Shown here piece after piece: positions 50,701 through 62,643 of a DNA stretch of 64,000 nt (positions are counted from its first letter, which is position 1; each line of letters opens with the position of its first letter). This DNA is from Lineus longissimus. Its lineage: Eukaryota; Nemertea; Pilidiophora; Heteronemertea; Lineidae. Under the pieces are notes generated by a model. The model made no database searches, was not told where the DNA came from, and worked only from the letters and a program-made list of their open reading frames with translations. The DNA is taken from positions 2,912,001 to 2,976,000 of the forward strand of contig NC_088314.1 in NCBI RefSeq assembly GCF_910592395.1, read 5' to 3'. The translations under genes were made by a program, and so were the position numbers.

Positions 50701-53700
50701 AAAGCAATCAGTTCTGTGATCAATACCCGACACCTGATCTCAAATCAGTATTTCAATGGCGAGCACGAACCTTTGTTACGTATGAATGTGAACCTGCACC
50801 TTTGAATAATAGATATTACATGTATATCATTGCCACCATCACTAACTAACATGGCACAGGCCGGCAACTATGGATAAATGTCACTTTTCATTCCCAGGTC
50901 ACAAATTGGTTCATAACCGTGAAAAAACTCACTTACCTTTTCATAGTAAAACCTACAAATACTGAAATAATAGTAAAATCCAGGTGTCTATTTAGATAAT
51001 GTGTCTAGATATTACATTGAATAGCCCTCAGTGATAATCCTAACAGGCAAAGTGTACATGTATGCACTGAAGCGATTTATTCTCTCTCTGCTCAGACTTG
51101 GCAGGATCCAGTATATAAGGGACCGTCTCCTAGCTCCACCACCTGTGTTGGTTCAATTGATTTTTCTCACGATTGTATTTGTTCATCATCGTTGGTGTGT
51201 CTCGGTCTTTGCTTGTGTCTTTGTTAGTGCAAGTTGTAATGTATGGTTAACTCTTTACGCTGTAACTTTATATTTGTACTATTTCATGATTTTCATCGGG
51301 AGAATCATGGTTTAACTGATGACGAATTATGAAAGTTTAAAGAAAACCTTAACCCATTTCCTTGAAATGTTGGACGAGAACCATGATTTTACAAACTCCT
51401 CATCAATTCCGTATTTGTTGAGTTGTACTAAAACTATAATGGGTGGGAGGTGAACATGTCAAAGTCCCCATACAAGGTGAAATTATTTTCCGTCCAGGTG
51501 GATTGGGTTAAATGGTGACGTGCTGCTCTTTCTTATCAGTCGATTCAATACAGCCTTTACTGTGGTTATTTCACCAGAAAAATCTATTCTTGGGTACCTC
51601 GTGATAATTGGGAAATCATTTCAAAGGATGCGGTGTGGAAAAGGGTGAACTTTGGTTTCAGAGATCTGAGAGCAAAGGCTAATTGCACTGATGGTGATGA
51701 AAGTAGGCAAAGGAATGTTACAAATTACAGCTTTGTCTTTGTTGGAAGGATCGTTTATAGTTATCCAGGAGCTTTCACAACATTTGTGGTGTTTCTTCCC
51801 CTTAGCAATTAGGATGGATGCATAATATCACATGCGTCATCGGTGAACTTTCAAAGACTCTTAACAATGGTGTCTGGTACATTTGATTTTTAAAGAGAGT
51901 CTTCGCACCCAAGGCATTTGACTGTGAGTGTGAGCAGCGAAGCATATAAAAACAAAGGCCTCGGTTGTAACACCATATCGATGCACTCAAAACGAGGTGC
52001 AGCGTATATTGAAGGAAAAAGGACACTACATGTAGATTGCAACCAAGGTGTTTAAGCATTAGCAACCAGGGCAGTGCAGGGTTGTCTCGGTAAGCCTTGC
52101 CTGGACCAGCTTTTGTAAGAAACCAATGCTTCTTCCTTCATGTTCTATTTCTGCCGTAGTCATTAGTGGTATTGCATTGAGCGAGTTGGTTTCTTTTCAT
52201 GTTGGGAGACAAGCCTCTTCCAGGTCTGCGGTCTGTTGGTCATAAAATAGTACAAATACTGGTCATTATTAACACCCTGTTGCATGGCAGTGCTGGGCCT
52301 AAGATTTGCTTCAAAAGCAATATCATTTTTGGCTGCAAATTTGCCGAAATCCAGATTGAATCATTATTCTGTGCACCATCTTTTGGTCCCTGTTTGCATG
52401 AACTCTGCATGTAAATGTGGTATCATTGTGGCACGATATGATCTATCATTATCTGTTTCAATGAAGAATTTGTGGACCACATACCGTCAGTGACACGTCC
52501 ATCAAATTCAATAAATAAAGATTGATGGGTGTTATGTTGAGTCACTCATGTGAGTGATCTCTCCCATGCGCTTGGTCCCATTTAATCAAATGTTCAACCG
52601 TTCAGTTCGCTCGGAAAGATTTTCTATCAGAATGCCGGCATGTTTCCTTTCAAAAACGCCAGAGTAATCAAAATGGATTGGTGCTATTGGTGATCACCAC
52701 GTCAATTTACAGACACCAGGGGTTGTATCCACAGTGTTGGGCCTGTCACCTCAATCCATCTTTATGGAGTCTTTGGTAAAAAGGGTGGGAAATCACAGCT
52801 AAATGCTTTCTTAATTGGTCAACACCAACCCTTTTGTGTTCCCAAGAGTATTTGAGTGGAGTTCCTGTTGGGCACACCTGGAGTGTTTTGAAGGTTTCCA
52901 GTGGTGATCCAGTGGTAACCAGTGTTGTTCCAGTAGTCCCAATATTTGCCGATAGAAAAACTACAAAAATTGCTGGGACTTCCTATTTCCTAGCAAATTC
53001 TGCTACCGTGGAAGTTGCATTACTCTATCAAATGGATCAGTAATGGACATGATCTGACCAAATTGATTGACCTATTCAACCACCGCTTAGCACATGACAC
53101 CAAATAGTGTCCTGTGTTTGCTCTTCTTTCAGTCTACCTTTGGATCATCATGATAGTGTTCATCTGGGATGAATAAATGTGTGAATACGTTATAATATTG
53201 CCCCTTTTACTGTCTCTGTGGTCAAACATTGCCTGACACTGTTCTGATTGCTTTTTCCTCTGGTTGCGGGCTTTGAATTCCTTATGTTGACAAGTGTGCC
53301 TGTCATCACAAAGATGCTGCCTAAAATGACATGCTACATCTACAAGACGACCCCTTAAAAACCATCTGCAACCTGTTTTCCCAGCAATGACACCAATATA
53401 TGCCTTCATCTATGCATTTCTTCTTTGGTTACCAGGTAGGCCTACTCTTCCGAGTTCATAAAAAGCAAGACCATTATTTTAGGATTAATGGAGCATAAAT
53501 GATTACTGCTTCTCCTGTAGTCAGAGGCCTATGCTGCTATTTTGGTACAGACTGTGTGCAATAGCATTAGCGTTAACCCTTCATTCTCCAGCCCAGTGCA
53601 CTCCTCCTTTCTCACTTCCAAGCTACCTGATGTCAAACCTGTTCCCTCCAGTTTCTCCTGCCTGGTCAGTGATCTGGTCTCCAGTTATAATGATGGACCT

Positions 53701-56700
53701 ACCAGAAAAGAGTTTCAATTTCATTGAGATCAATTAACAATATTTTTCTGTTGCAGTTCAGTTGTACATGTATAATCTTTCAACTTGGCTGGTTGATTCT
53801 AGTAAAAGTATCTCTTCCTTTCTCCTTTCAGATCTGCGTCTCCCATCAATGGATTCATGATCCTGAATCGTCTAGGCCTCAACAATCTTATTGAGCCGTT
53901 AATCAAGGATCTCGAGTTCCAGCTACAAGATCCGTTCTTGTTGTACAAAAACGCTAATTGTAAGTATCAAACTGAACTGACATGCAAATCTTATCAAATC
54001 GATGAAAATTTCAGTTCATCTTCGAGAAGTAGGCTACACCAATTTGTTCTCTTTCTACATTGATCAGCATGGTTTCTCTCAATTTTCCCACCTAGAATAA
54101 CAAAAGCAAGCTTAATGATTTCAAGTTCCAATCAATCTGTAAATGACTAAGACAACTCCGAATTCTCTTGCTGGGTTTATAATGTTTCTGTTACACGTTC
54201 CGTTGCGTTGTGTGTAAACTTGAAGATATCGACAGAAGTTTGTGGACAAATACCACTTTCGCGAACAAGCCAATAAAAACTTTAAGCTTACTTGTTTTGG
54301 GTGAACTTTTTTTGTCGCACTTGTGGAGTTGTTTAACACTTTGAACAGGTGTATCATAATGTTCTGTTTGTCTAAGGCGGGTGTTTTTCTTCTTGAATTT
54401 ATCATTGGCACTTGAGCTAGTACTGCACAAGAGCAACTAAATGGAGAGCCATTGAAAAACTCATTCGATAGATCAGATGCGTCAGTTGCCTTGGTAATTT
54501 GTCCTGAAACAAGTTCTTCCTGTGCTCTAGACCGTGAGTAAATGTTGGATGAACATGTGGACCTGGTCCTGGAAGAATCTGTTGCTGTCTGGGTTAGCGA
54601 GGCACTCGCTCTGCCACATGAAAAACAGGTTGGACTGGGAATCAAACCCCCAATCTCAGAGTACAGGTGACCAGTGTGAATGTTTTTTGGGAGCATATCT
54701 TCAGCACTATCCAGGATACTGACCCTTCCCCTCTTCCACCCAAGGACAAGAACGAGTAACAGCATAGTATTTTTAATATGTAGCTCCTTCAGCCACTGCA
54801 CCGGCAAGTTCTGCGACTGGTAAATTCTTCAAGTGGTTCTTTGGATCGGTTACACTTAACTCTGTGCCCTGAAGCAAATGAACGCAAACTACCTGTAACT
54901 GGAATTTGTATTGAAGTACTTTTTGCGGCTAAAATAGATGTGAACTTTGAGTCGCTGGGTGGTGTTGATGCGCTGTTTTAACTGTCTCTTGTTTGCTTTC
55001 TGTATGAGATTTCTTTTCGAGGTACAGGCCACAATATATTTATTGGAATCGTTTGTGGCTGGTGAAATTGAGTGGCCAAAGGAGCTTAAAGGAGTGCCTT
55101 TGAGTTTGATCCCTAAAGAATCTTTGGCAAAAGATTTCAGCCACAGCGAGCCAGACCAGACCAGGTCACATTCATGCACATTTATACCGCAAACAAATCT
55201 AGACAGATCCAGATTATAGATTAGAGTTTGGTCTCTGAAGACCAAAAGCATAGTATTCCTGGGCTTGTGGTATTCGACTCGATGACTCGACGACGCGATG
55301 GCTCGATGACGCGATCGTTGCTATGGATTTTGCTAAAATACGGAATCCCATGATCCTGGTCTCCGGGCTACCGCTGCAACAGCAGAGGTTTTAGCTCGGC
55401 CTTCCCATACCCAGCTACGGTATGTAGAAGGATGTGCCCCCCCCCCCCCCAGCCATGGCCACTGAAGATTGGTCCCCGCGATTGATTTTGATATTTAAAG
55501 GACTCGCGGAAGTTTCATAGCATGCAAAATGACCGGAGATTTAATTGACAAACAAGCTTCTAGTGGCCAATGTCAGATGTCATGTGGTAGTCTGTCAACA
55601 ATCGGAATTTCGCATATGTGCAGTTTTTTAGACTCAGTCACTCAGTCCCTCTTCCGCCCCTTGACATCTGCCCCCCCCCCCCCCCCAATACATCAGCCCC
55701 TATACATGCTTTCCGAAATTGGTGGCTTGCATTGGAACTAACTTTTTCCCCCTTGTCCGTCATTAAAGGCATCCAAGTGTGTTGGTCAACCATGACTATC
55801 TCCTTTGTCCCTCCACCACAGGCCTAGTTTCCCCTTATGACATCACTATTTCGGACACTCAGCGCCCCATTTCTGGAAAGGTGTATAGGACATTTAATAT
55901 TGCCGTGCTGAACGGATATCCAGAGCCAACCTTGTCTCCAGGAACTCGCGTGTCATTTTAACACTGGAATTTCTGCTCGTAAAGAACCTGGGTAGGAGGT
56001 TGATCTGAACCAGCTATATTTAGGTGTATTCAGCTGTATTGACGGTAAGCTTGCATAGCAACATGGCGCATGGTTTTATCAAAAATGCGAACTTGTAGGA
56101 AACGAAAAATGGTCGGATTAGATACGGTGAAAACAGCTGGAAAGGGGTTGGTAATGATCGGTTCTTTTTTATTTTCCTCCACTTCTGATTCTATGTATAA
56201 ATTACAGTCCAGGCAGTGATATTCTTTAAAAAGATTCCAACTTGATCGCGTCATCGAGTCATCGCGTCGTCGAGTCATCGAGTCGAATACCACAAGCCGT
56301 ATTCCTGGCATGGATCTGAAAAATGAATGTTTGTAGAGAGGCGGCAACATGCCTTCCTGGTTGGTGTACTGTATGTATACTCCCATTTGATCTCTGCATG
56401 GGTGAGAGCAATAGTTGTTTCAAAGCGAGCTGCTGCCGCAAAGGTAGTTATCAGTGACAGGTGTGATAAGCCTTTTAGGCTCAAGGTTACGGAACAGAAG
56501 CAAGATGTGTTATCATTGCTTTGCACATACATACATTTCTGCCTAATTCCTCCAATCAATGAAGTTGTTTTCAACAGTGGCACTGCTCACCACTGCTGAT
56601 ATTGAAGAGGGGCACCCTATGATGCACAGAAGTGTCTTCCCTGGGTTATGATTTGAACTTGTCAGACCTGCCAGCATATTCTTATATTATTTGCAGGCCG

Positions 56701-59700
56701 TTTTAAAGACTTCTAGTCTAGAGTTATATGATGGTTTTGACTGACTCCGGGATTCATTGGCCTTGAAGTCTGGTTCCTAAGGCGGCCAATAATCTGTGCC
56801 GAGGCCGATTGTGAAGAATCGATGCTCCAGGAATTCATAAATCCATGCTCATGCCATCTTTTGCCTGCTTCCTTAACTCTTATGTTTGTATCAATCAAAA
56901 CACGGTACCTACCTGATAGCTGATACTTACCATTAAAGATACATCATCAACTCGAAATTTTACACTTTATAGTGGCTCTTGGATCCTGATTCTCATTCCT
57001 AGAATTTAAACAATTTCTACAAATTTTTATCATTTCAGCTATTTATGGTATATGGTTCTATGATAAAGATGAATGCGCACGTATTGGACAACTTATGAAC
57101 AGGTAACATCCATTATGACCTTTCCCAGCAATAATCAGCTTTCAATCAATGTCACATTTAGTGGAGCTGTATTACCAGTGATGAAATGCCTCACATTTTA
57201 TGAGCTTGACAGTTGCAACCAAAGCCATTAGGACTGAACATTGCAGTTCCAACTGAATTCCAAACGTTGTAAGGAACAGGGTGACAAAAACACTTCACTG
57301 TCTAAACTAACAGTCTTCTCAGCTATTTACAGTTTTGTCTTTCCCAAAGAATACAATAGAAATTCCATTTTCATTACATGATGGGACTTTCCCGATTGAG
57401 AATTTATGATAGAAGCATTTTTGATTCTGTTTCACTTTCAGTCTGGTTCAAGTGACAAGAACCAGTGAGCAGGAGCCTTCCAACCTTGAAACCAGTCGAC
57501 CACGCCGTGCCTCTGAGAGCGATACGATGTACGATAGACGAGACACCCCGACCAAGAATCCTGTGGACATCTTACAGATGCTGTCAAAGGCGCAGGATGA
57601 ATATGATAAGGTAGAGTGACAAAAGCTCTCTCACATGGGGTGAATGTATACCCAGGAGCCTCTTAAAGCGTGGACTGATTTTCTTCAAGCTGAAGATCGA
57701 TTACTGGGTCAAAACCATGGTACAACACAAAAGTGCTCCCTGAATTGACCAAACACAAAAGAAGAAGTGATATATTTCCCCAGCTTATTTCGAAAGGTGA
57801 TTCACTATTTTGAAAACAGGTTTCACATTACTGATTCAAATGTGTTATATTGTAAAGAGACAGTCATGCATTCATTTCCTTGAAATTTCAGTCAAAAGGA
57901 CATATTTCACCTCCAAAGAGAGGTCCAGCAGCAGCCGGTGCAGCCTCAGGGGAGCCCAAGCCCATGATAGATAACCCCAATGCCTCTGCCACGGCCACAG
58001 CTGACAGTGCCAGCTTGGTCAGGCCAACGGCTATCAAGCTGGAGCATGAAAGTATTGCTGAAGGTAAGGCTTAGCTTGTCAGTGTGTTGGTGTTCGATAT
58101 GGACTTGGATTAGGCAATGCCAAATTTATCAGGACACCTATGGCTGTCCAAGTCATCTATTGACTGATTAGTAAACGTATTGTTTAGCTTAGTTTGTACT
58201 AAATGTACTGGCGAAGACGAAGCCTCCTAATCAGAAGTAAAAACTTTTAACATTCCATTCCGTACCTTGTGTTTAAAATTGTTTATACGGCTATATCTTT
58301 CTTTCTTTTCAGGTTCCAGTGGTGGTGCAGCTGGAGGTTCCATAAGTTTACAGACATTGTTTGGGAAACTCAGCGCTAGCAGAGAAGCAGAGCAGTAAGT
58401 TGCCGTCTATGATAGATGTCTTGCAGATTTCATAAATCAGTGTATTGGTCTGGGTCTGTGTCATGTCCACATGTACCCAGTTTTAGACTGGATTTGGGAA
58501 AGTTTACCATACAAACACGCACGTGTCGCATGAAATATCTAAATTTCTTCTCCATTTCCTCTGCAGGGCTTCTTTACAACAGGGAAAGACAGTGGCACTG
58601 GCAGAATCTGGTGACGTCCTCCTGAAACGCCTCATGTCAAATCCAGGCAATACGTTGGAGGAAATCGAACGTAAACAAAGAGAAGTGCCTGATGGGAAAA
58701 CGTTCGACGTCGGAACTCTTGAATCTCAATCTCGCGTTGGGAAAATACAACAGCGGAAGAAAAGTATTCCTAAGGACCAGAAGCCGCCATATAGCCCTGA
58801 TACGGACTTAAAGATGAAACTGAATATCATATCGTCACCTTCCCAATCTATGAGTAATGGTGCTAGTTCAAAATATGACAGTCAAAAATTACGCTCCGTG
58901 CATAGCAGCAGCGATCCCCAGAAGCAACAGCCTGTCGCTGTTCATTCAGTCGCTTCAGCAGGCAATATGTCGATAATGGTTTCGTCACAAGGGGGCAGCG
59001 CTTTATCTAATGTTTTAAATCAGTCGTTGGCAGACGCCTTGGCTCCGCAAGGAACTGGACTTCCACCAATGCCAACTTCTACCACTTCAACAGTCGTGAG
59101 CACAAGTTTGTTGACTCCGGCGGAATTGTCGACGCCCAAGTCTCTCCAAGCACAGTCGCTAGCTCTGGCTACTACACTTAGTGGACAGGTAGGGAAAAAA
59201 CAGTTGATTTCTAGTTGAGTGTGTGATGATATGTCGCAGTGTGAGAGGGGTATCATGGTCCGAGTGATACAGGCATTTGGCCTCAATAGTTGGCAGATCA
59301 CTACACTAAACCATTCTGTTTTTGTAAAATGGCTTACTGTGGTACTGTTCTCGTACTAGAAATAGTGACAGTCTTAACTGACCATAAACAACTCTGAAAA
59401 TATCAATGCATTCCACCGTAAACTTCCAATACATTTCTGTTTCTGGTGCGCATTGCTTGGCTGGTTGAGGAACAATATGGAACTGTTCTATGATCTCCTC
59501 GTAAATCTATATTGAATCTGTGTTTCAGCCGCCACCAGCTTCACCCATCAAGCCCGTGCCACCTCCTGCCGACGTCCTGATGTCACCGATGGCCTTCCAG
59601 CAGTCCAGTGGCGGAGCCACTAGTGCACCTCTTCACCAATCGTCTTCAGCACAGGCACTTCAACAGCTGTCAAGTAAGCAATGTAATCAGTCATGTCAGC

Positions 59701-60308
59701 AACACTATATCAGAAAGGAACTAAATATGAAATTTTCCACCATGAGGTTGTGATTGTCATCAAAGAGGAAATAAGTGTATCTCTCAATATCTATTACCGG
59801 TAAATAACTAGGCCAACTGCATCTTAAATATTCATGATATGCATCTGTTCAAACGAAATTTTTACGTAGTTATTGATTTTGTCATTTCAGTCACAAAGAC
59901 AACAACTTCCTCCATCAGTCCACCAACACTCACTACCCCGCAGGCCATGACATCTTTGAATTTCCCCTCATTTTCACAAGTGCCCGTCAACGGTAGTGGG
60001 GACCAAGCCAGTATAAATCCACTCACTCGCGATCAACTACAGCAGTCACTTGTTTATCTCGTGAAGGTAGGTCAAAATTGAATGTTTTTCTGGCTTGATA
60101 ACTAACACTCGAAAGGTTAGAACAAAGGATTATCTGAGTTAGAAGTTAAAAACTGCCTGAAACTTGATAGAACCTATTTGAAGGACAGGTTCAGTTTCAA
60201 AACACTTTCTACATGTATATATCTGCATTCTTTTCTTTTCAGAATGATCGTGACTTCATGGAGAAAATCCATGATGCTTACGTAAAGAGTTTGAAGCGTC
60301 AGCACTAG
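38580..60308 (+). CDS. DCP1: mRNA-decapping enzyme 1 (DCP1A/DCP1B type), complete, 11 coding exons
   Basis: Activating subunit of the DCP2 cap-hydrolysing complex, acting in the cytoplasm and P-bodies in 5'-3' mRNA decay. Exons: 38580-38708, 41486-41526, 53832-53959, 57039-57102, 57442-57610, 57892-58063, 58313-58394, 58567-59188, 59529-59673, 59891-60066 and 60243-60308. All junctions are GT-AG and in frame, giving 597 residues; human DCP1A and DCP1B are about 580-620. Domains: EVH1 about 10-122; V-D-I-L-Q-M-L-S-K-A-Q-D-E-Y at 162-175; I-S-L-Q-T-L-F-G near 245-252; low-complexity linker; L-M-S-P-M-A-F at 486-492, like the human L-L-A-P-S-V-F motif; trimerization domain about 560-597. Aromatic residues Y34, W43 and W105 correspond to those of human DCP1A that bind proline-rich partners. 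The start at 38580 gives M-A-A-M-A, similar to DCP1B; a second in-frame ATG at 38589 has an equally strong context. Confidence 0.97.
38709..41485 (+). other. DCP1: DCP1 intron 1
   Basis: 2.8 kb. I see no repeat or exon that can be supported in it. Confidence 0.88.
41486..41526 (+). CDS. DCP1: DCP1 exon 2 (41 bp)
   Basis: Small exon after GTATTTTCAG encoding E-K-T-D-I-E-G-T-L-F-V-Y-S plus two bases of Arg57, donor GTAGGT. Exact match to the conserved EVH1 strand of DCP1. It is followed by a 12.3 kb intron. Confidence 0.95.
42341..42452. mobile_element. Palindromic MITE with GGTTGTCTCA ends
   Basis: 112 bp. The left end GGTTGTCTCACTGGACACCG and the reverse complement of the right end, GGTTGTCTCACCAAACACTG, match through about 33 bp to TGGAGCT. 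A related fragment is at 3723-3790. A clear target-site duplication was not found. Confidence 0.7.
45325..45495 (+). mobile_element. MITE of the CAGTAGAACCTCTC family, copy 2
   Basis: 171 bp, starting GAGTAGAACCTCTCTAAAAA after TA and ending GGTGTCTGCAAAGGGAGGTT-CCACAG before TA. It has the same internal order (TTGGGACTGA, ATCCTTGATAAAGAGGTGTC, CTGATT, AGAGGTC) as 33596-33753, about 75-80% similar by eye. Confidence 0.85.
47051..47088. repeat. 19-bp tandem duplication
   Basis: CAATATGCTGAATGGCCGT followed directly by CAATATGCTGAATGGCAGT, one difference. Confidence 0.85.
50361..50520. repeat. 22-bp minisatellite, 7 units
   Basis: CATTGGTTGCTGCCACCTAT repeats with a 22-bp period from 50374, plus a degenerate leading unit from 50361. 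Units are nearly identical (one G/C variant in unit 2), so recent expansion or homogenisation and likely length polymorphism. Confidence 0.95.
53832..53959 (+). CDS. DCP1: DCP1 exon 3
   Basis: Begins with A completing Arg57, then S-A-S-P-I-N-G-F-M-I-L-N-R-L and D-L-E-F-Q-L-Q-D-P-F-L-L-Y-K-N-A-N. Central EVH1 strands. Donor GTAAGT in phase 1. Confidence 0.96.
53960..57038 (+). other. DCP1: DCP1 intron 3
   Basis: 3.1 kb. About a third is the Mutator-like element 55262-56298. It also carries a 228-codon minus-strand open frame (54121-54807) and a short perfect hairpin TTTGGTCT-CTGA-AGACCAAA at 55228-55247 just before the element. Confidence 0.9.
55262..56298. mobile_element. Non-autonomous Mutator-like (MULE) DNA transposon
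   Basis: 1037 bp with 55-bp terminal inverted repeats (55262-55316 and 56244-56298) differing at one base, starting GGCTTGTGGTATTCGACTCG. A perfect 9-bp duplication GTATTCCTG flanks it (55253-55261 and 56299-56307). Nine-base duplications with long inverted repeats are typical of Mutator-like elements. The repeats are built of CG-rich CGATGACTCGA / GACGCGATG submotifs. The interior has two long C runs (55437-55450, 55671-55686) and no recognisable transposase, so it must be mobilised in trans. Confidence 0.88.
57039..57102 (+). CDS. DCP1: DCP1 exon 4
   Basis: Starts CT after ATTTCAG, completing Ser100. Encodes I-Y-G-I-W105-F-Y-D-K-D-E-C-A-R-I-G-Q-L-M-N, the last EVH1 strand and its C-terminal helix. 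Confidence 0.96.
57103..57441 (+). other. DCP1: DCP1 intron 4
   Basis: 339 bp, nothing else seen. Introns 5, 6, 7, 9 and 10 (57611-57891, 58064-58312, 58395-58566, 59674-59890, 60067-60242) are also plain short GT-AG introns. Confidence 0.9.
57442..57610 (+). CDS. DCP1: DCP1 exon 5
   Basis: Completes Ser121, finishes the EVH1 helix, passes through a charged Arg/Ser linker and ends with N-P-V-D-I-L-Q-M-L-S-K-A-Q-D-E-Y-D-K, a block conserved in vertebrate DCP1A. Donor GTAGAG, phase 0. Confidence 0.95.
57892..58063 (+). CDS. DCP1: DCP1 exon 6
   Basis: Ala/Pro/Ser-rich linker starting S-K-G-H-I-S-P-P-K-R-G-P and ending in A-I-K-L-E-H-E-S-I-A-E plus one base of Gly235, donor GTAAGG. Low conservation is expected here. 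Confidence 0.92.
58313..58394 (+). CDS. DCP1: DCP1 exon 7
   Basis: Gly/Ser lead, then I-S-L-Q-T-L-F-G-K-L-S, comparable with the V-E-E-L-F-G motif of human DCP1A. Ends in CA of Gln262 at GTAAGT. Confidence 0.93.
58567..59188 (+). CDS. DCP1: DCP1 exon 8 (largest)
   Basis: Completes Gln262 and adds 207 codons of Ser/Thr/Gln-rich, probably disordered linker with a Lys-rich part R-V-G-K-I-Q-Q-R-K-K. Donor GTAGGG, phase 0. An open frame of over 200 codons with in-frame splice sites on both sides supports real coding. Confidence 0.95.
59189..59528 (+). other. DCP1: DCP1 intron 8
   Basis: 340 bp between the large linker exon and the LMSPMAF exon. Nothing else seen. Confidence 0.9.
59529..59673 (+). 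CDS. DCP1: DCP1 exon 9 with the LMSPMAF motif
   Basis: Pro-rich start P-P-P-A-S-P-I-K-P-V-P-P-P, then D-V-L-M-S-P-M-A-F-Q-Q. The last block aligns with V-L-L-A-P-S-V-F-Q-Q of human DCP1A, a short linear motif upstream of the trimerization domain. Phase 1 at donor GTAAGC. Confidence 0.94.
59891..60066 (+). CDS. DCP1: DCP1 exon 10, start of trimerization domain
   Basis: Completes Ile518. Thr/Ser/Pro linker, then I-N-P-L-T-R-D-Q-L-Q-Q-S-L-V-Y-L-V-K, the first helix of the DCP1 trimerization domain. Donor GTAGGT, phase 0. Confidence 0.96.
60243..60308 (+). CDS. DCP1: DCP1 exon 11, end of trimerization domain and stop
   Basis: N-D-R-D-F-M-E-K-I-H-D-A-Y-V-K-S-L-K-R-Q-H then TAG. Matches the second helix of the trimerization domain. 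Confidence 0.97.
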   Translation, partial: NDRDFMEKIHDAYVKSLKRQH

Positions 60309-62637
60309 TGAAAGTGTTAGTGTGTGCATCCATAGGCAGCTGACTTGGATGTTCTGAATTGCACAAAACTTTGGGCATATTTGCTGTTCCGATGCTGGGC
60401 TACAATTCTGCCAACTGACTATGATTTGTGGAATTACGGTTTCCTTTGGTGTTGTATTCTGAGCAAAGATGGTCTGAAAATGAAATGCTGTTTTGAAAAT
60501 GATGAAAAGAGGATATTACCGCTGAGTAGATTCGGAAAGAGCATCTCAGTTGTGTGGGGAAAGACTTCCAAGTGATTTATTATATTATCGCTGAAAATAG
60601 ACACTGTAGTACTGTGATCACACTGCCTGCAAAATGGAACTGACATGTTTCAGCCTGTTTTCGAACTGATAGTATTCAAAGCTGGATTTTGTAAAAGTTG
60701 TAGATATTGAGATGCTAATGCCTTGGTTTTGAAGTAAGTGAATTTTGTTGACGGATTTGCAAGGCAGGTTATTCAGGGTCAAAGCCATTGCAAGTGCCAC
60801 TGATTTAGCTGATCAGCTGCAGGTTTGATCCATGCGGCTTAAGCAGCAGTGTGCTCTGTGGCAGAGGGATACCAACAAACATCGCCGATGGATCGACATG
60901 GGTTGATTTTGTTTGGGGGCATTTGCAGGTCAGTCATTTTTAAGCTCAAAGTTTCTAAAGAAGTGCATCTTTTAGGAGGAAATTCTGTTGTGGTCGAGTG
61001 TTTATATGGTATATGGTAGATGACGTTGGGAGTCCCACAAGGTTCTAAACTATTGCCAGTGCTCTTCAAGAGATAACAGGAGTTTAGATCTGATTGATTC
61101 TGGTAATTCAATCAGAATCAGGTCCTTTGAAGTAAAATGAATTTGAGAGTTGGATTGGAAAGATGAGTGATAAGTGTTTTGACATATTTTTTTTGCATTT
61201 TTTATGGGAAATGCTGAGGTTACGATTTTTCATTCCCACGCCGGTGCTAAATGATGGATTATGGCTTCAGTTGCAATGTGCTCTGATAGAAAGAAGAGGC
61301 TGCAGGCTGAAGGAAAAATGGCCTGTATAATGTCTTTCAACCTTCTGACGAGGATTTAAGGGCGTATTCTGAAGCTTTATAAAAAATTTCATGATTTATG
61401 TTGTTTATTCTAATGTATATTGTCCATTAGTTTTGAGATCTCGCTTATATTTACTGGCTGTGCCATAGATAACGGGCAAGTTGTAAAAATGGATGTGTTT
61501 GACCTGAGGGCTCTATGCTCTATCTTTATGCAGTTCAAATTCTGAATGAAGTAGCTACATGTACATGTATATCAGGTTGATTAGAATGACATAAGCCCTA
61601 TGATGCACTGGTTAGAAGGTGATTTGGGGCAGCAGACTACCTTCACATTTGGCTCCCTGTGAGAGATAGAAGAGGTGAGGTTTATACGCAGAGGCCAAAG
61701 TTTTGAGTTCACCACATGCCTCTGTACACTCCCCAAAGTGTTCAGTGGTAGTCGATGTGGAAGACAGCTGTCATAGACATGATAAAAAGTGTTCAATCCT
61801 GTCGCCTCTCTTATAGTGAGGAACATCAGTATTTACTCATGTCTTTGACTATGGTTTACTTTCAGCCAAAACAAGGACTCTGAATACAGTGCTTTAAGTT
61901 AATACCAGGGTCGCTGAATAACAAAGTAAAACATTTGTATGGTATAATGGTCCTGAAAGAACATCCTTGGAAAGTATGTCCACATAAGAATGAGGTAGAC
62001 CATGATACCCTGGCGATAGGGAGTTAATTGAGTGAGTGTAACTTATTCTGTTGTCTTTTATTATGAATTGAAAGACAGGTTGATTAACCTGGCTTTTAAG
62101 TTGGCAGAGCACAAGTTTCTGCTGGCTGTCATTAATGCACAGTCACATAATTCCTGTGTAGAGTGTAGACCTGGAAGTTTACGCAAACTGTCTGTTTGTG
62201 TACATTCTCTGATGTAGCCCTACATTGCTCTCTACACATGAATTCTGTATTGATTGCACACGAGTGATGACCGCAGTAAATTGTCCTCTTCCGACTTTGA
62301 TTTTATAAAGTGATTGTTCCCTTTGAGGGCCAAGTGCATTTGGGGAGAATGTACTTCAAATTGTAGAGCATTATGTTCATTAGAATGAAAGCTTGAAAGT
62401 TGCTTTCAGAATCCCCTGAGCGAAATTTGATAATTAATTTAAATTTTTTTCAGTTTCTGTTCCTAAAAAGAACATGGAGTCAGCATTTTCTTACACGATT
62501 AAAAGTCCTTATTTCTGCGTCCAGATTATGCCACTGCCAAAAACTGTGTTCTTTATCTTTGGTCACATTTGTGGTCTATAACTCACTCTGCCTGTATTTT
62601 TTCAAAGAATGCATGCATTTTTTGTGGGAGTTCATCA

Positions 62638-62643
62638 AATAAA
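62638..62643 (+). terminator. Candidate polyadenylation signal AATAAA (proximal)
   Basis: Canonical hexamer, followed within 20 bp by the T/G-rich CATTGTTTATTTCT. Confidence 0.5.

Larger units (their letters stand above)
41527..53831 (+). other. DCP1: DCP1 intron 2 (12.3 kb)
   Basis: Longest DCP1 intron. Holds MITEs at 42341-42452 and 45325-45495, a 19-bp tandem duplication at 47051-47088 and a 22-bp minisatellite at 50361-50520. No supported exon on either strand. Confidence 0.88.

Noticed and set aside
55437-55686. C homopolymer runs as assembly gaps or artefacts
   Set aside because: They lie inside a transposon with intact ends and flanking duplication, so sequence continuity is supported, though run lengths may be inexact.
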